The position numbers and the translations under genes are program-made. The notes under the pieces are model-generated. The model searched no databases and was not told the origin of the DNA. It saw only the letters and a program-made list of their open reading frames with translations. From UBA2233 sp002347965 [NCBI: Nitrospirae bacterium UBA2233] (GTDB lineage: Bacteria > UBA2233): a stretch of 6,818 nucleotides of DNA. Shown here in pieces: positions 5,718 through 6,818 of this stretch. The stretch covers positions 1 to 6,818 of the forward strand of contig DDYN01000055.1 of assembly GCA_002347965.1 (NCBI GenBank). The letters run 5' to 3'. Numbering within the stretch: position 1 is the stretch's first letter; every line of letters begins with the position of its first letter.

Positions 5718-6818
5718 ATGGAAGAAAGGCCTCAAAGCCAAGGAAGCGAACAAGAACCCGAAGAAGCCCCCAAAAGACCCGCATCACGATTTAAGCGGAT
5801 GCTGAAATGGGTAATTATTGGGGCCGTATTGATCGCCGCGGGGTTTTACGGCACCCAGTGGTATATTTGGTCGAGGACGCACGTCTCGACTGATGACGCC
5901 TATGTCCACGCCCACATCCACCAAATTGCGCCAAGGGTTTCGGGCACGATTGTCGGGGTGTACGTTGACGACAACGACCTCGTTAAAAAAGGGCAGCTCC
6001 TCGTCCGTCTAGACCCGACAGATTACGAGGTGGCACTCAAACGGGCCATGGCCACTCACAGGCGCCAGATTGAAATCGTTCAGCAAAAATACGCCTCCGT
6101 GGATGCGGCAAAGGCGGGTTTAAACCTTGCCAAGGCCCAGTACGACCTGGCCAAGAAAGACTATGAGCGCTATAAATACCTTTTCGAAACCGAGGTTATC
6201 CCAGAACAGCAGTACGATAACGCCAAGACTAACCTCGAAGTCGCGGATGCCCGCGTCAAGAACGCGGAGGAAATGCTCAACCAAGCGATCGCTGACTTGG
6301 GCGGAGACCTGACAGCCCCGCCCGAAGAGCGTTCGATCGTACGTGAAGCAAGGCAGCAGCAAAGCCAGGCTACCCTAAACCTTGCCTACACGAATATTTA
6401 TGCCCCGACGGACGGGTACATCACGAGCAAAAATGTCGAGGTAGGCAACAAGGTAAACTACGGACAGCCCTTAATGGCTATTCTCCCGATCCGTAATGAA
6501 GAAATATGGATCGAGGCCAACTACAAAGAAACCCAGCTTAAGAACCTACGTGTCGGCAACCCCGTAGAGGTAGAGGTGGGCGCCTACCCGGGCAAGGTCT
6601 TCCACGGGGTCGTCCAAAGCCTGCAGTCGGGGACGGGGGCTGCACTCTCGCTCCTTCCTCCCGAAAACGCCACGGGCAACTGGGTCAAGGTTGTACAAAG
6701 GCTTCCTGTAAGGATTTTTGTGCTAGACGAGACCGACCCTGACCATCTTTTGCGGGTAGGGCTTAGCGTTAAGGCAATGGCGGATACCTCTGAAAGGCTG
6801 CAGCATATCCCGGACCGG
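5718..6818 (+). CDS. emrA: EmrA/HlyD-family periplasmic adaptor (membrane-fusion protein), 3' end cut by window edge
   Basis: The adaptor joins an inner-membrane pump to the TolC-like channel across the periplasm. The 367 visible residues are nearly the full EmrA length (about 390 in E. coli). Order of parts: an acidic, hydrophilic cytoplasmic N-terminus (1-20), a short basic stretch, one membrane anchor at about 30-51, the family mark STDDAYVHAHIHQIAPRVSG (57-76), a lipoyl half (GTIVGVYVDDNDLVKKGQLL), a helical hairpin at about 104-225 for docking to TolC, the second lipoyl half (LAYTNIYAPTDGYI, 222-235), and a beta-barrel region ending in SGTGAALSLLPPENATGNW (304-322) then VKVVQRLPVRI (323-333), which is diagnostic of EmrA-type adaptors. 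ATG 5718 starts one base after the TolC-like gene's TAG, with GAGAGGA eight bases upstream lying inside that gene, so the two are almost certainly co-transcribed and translationally linked. By family precedent the next gene downstream should encode an EmrB-like MFS pump, but that lies outside the window. Confidence 0.95.
   Translation, partial: MEERPQSQGSEQEPEEAPKRPASRFKRMLKWVIIGAVLIAAGFYGTQWYIWSRTHVSTDDAYVHAHIHQIAPRVSGTIVGVYVDDNDLVKKGQLLVRLDPTDYEVALKRAMATHRRQIEIVQQKYASVDAAKAGLNLAKAQYDLAKKDYERYKYLFETEVIPEQQYDNAKTNLEVADARVKNAEEMLNQAIADLGGDLTAPPEERSIVREARQQQSQATLNLAYTNIYAPTDGYITSKNVEVGNKVNYGQPLMAILPIRNEEIWIEANYKETQLKNLRVGNPVEVEVGAYPGKVFHGVVQSLQSGTGAALSLLPPENATGNWVKVVQRLPVRIFVLDETDPDHLLRVGLSVKAMADTSERLQHIPDR

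Overview
The window holds two gene blocks that diverge from a 63-bp gap near position 4217-4279. It is densely coding, with no RNA gene, insertion sequence, CRISPR array or long non-coding stretch. The TolC-type outer-membrane protein, the periplasmic adaptor and the cell-wall amidase indicate a diderm (Gram-negative-type) bacterium of moderate GC. Nothing in the sequence fixes the phylum.

Left block (minus strand, read from 4216 down to 1): a 612-residue ABC permease made of two fused NitT/TauT-type membrane halves; its ATPase, whose start codon overlaps the permease stop by one base; a small protein that looks like the C-terminal 'AAA-associated' domain normally fused to this kind of ATPase, here a separate gene; and an N-acetylmuramoyl-L-alanine amidase (Amidase_3 family) with a secretion signal, cut by the window edge just after its catalytic glutamate. 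The first three genes look like one importer of a small, probably anionic, solute. No substrate-binding protein is present. The ATPase has Asn where the H-loop His is expected.

Right block (plus strand, 4280 to the end): a TolC-family outer-membrane channel followed, after one base, by an EmrA/HlyD-type membrane-fusion protein that runs off the right edge only a few residues before its likely end. Together they form the outer and middle parts of a tripartite efflux pump; the inner-membrane pump, typically an EmrB-like MFS protein, is expected just beyond the window.

The most interesting part is the ABC system. Its ATPase combines a non-canonical H-loop with a detached regulatory-type C-terminal domain, and that domain has a good candidate promoter and ribosome-binding site of its own.
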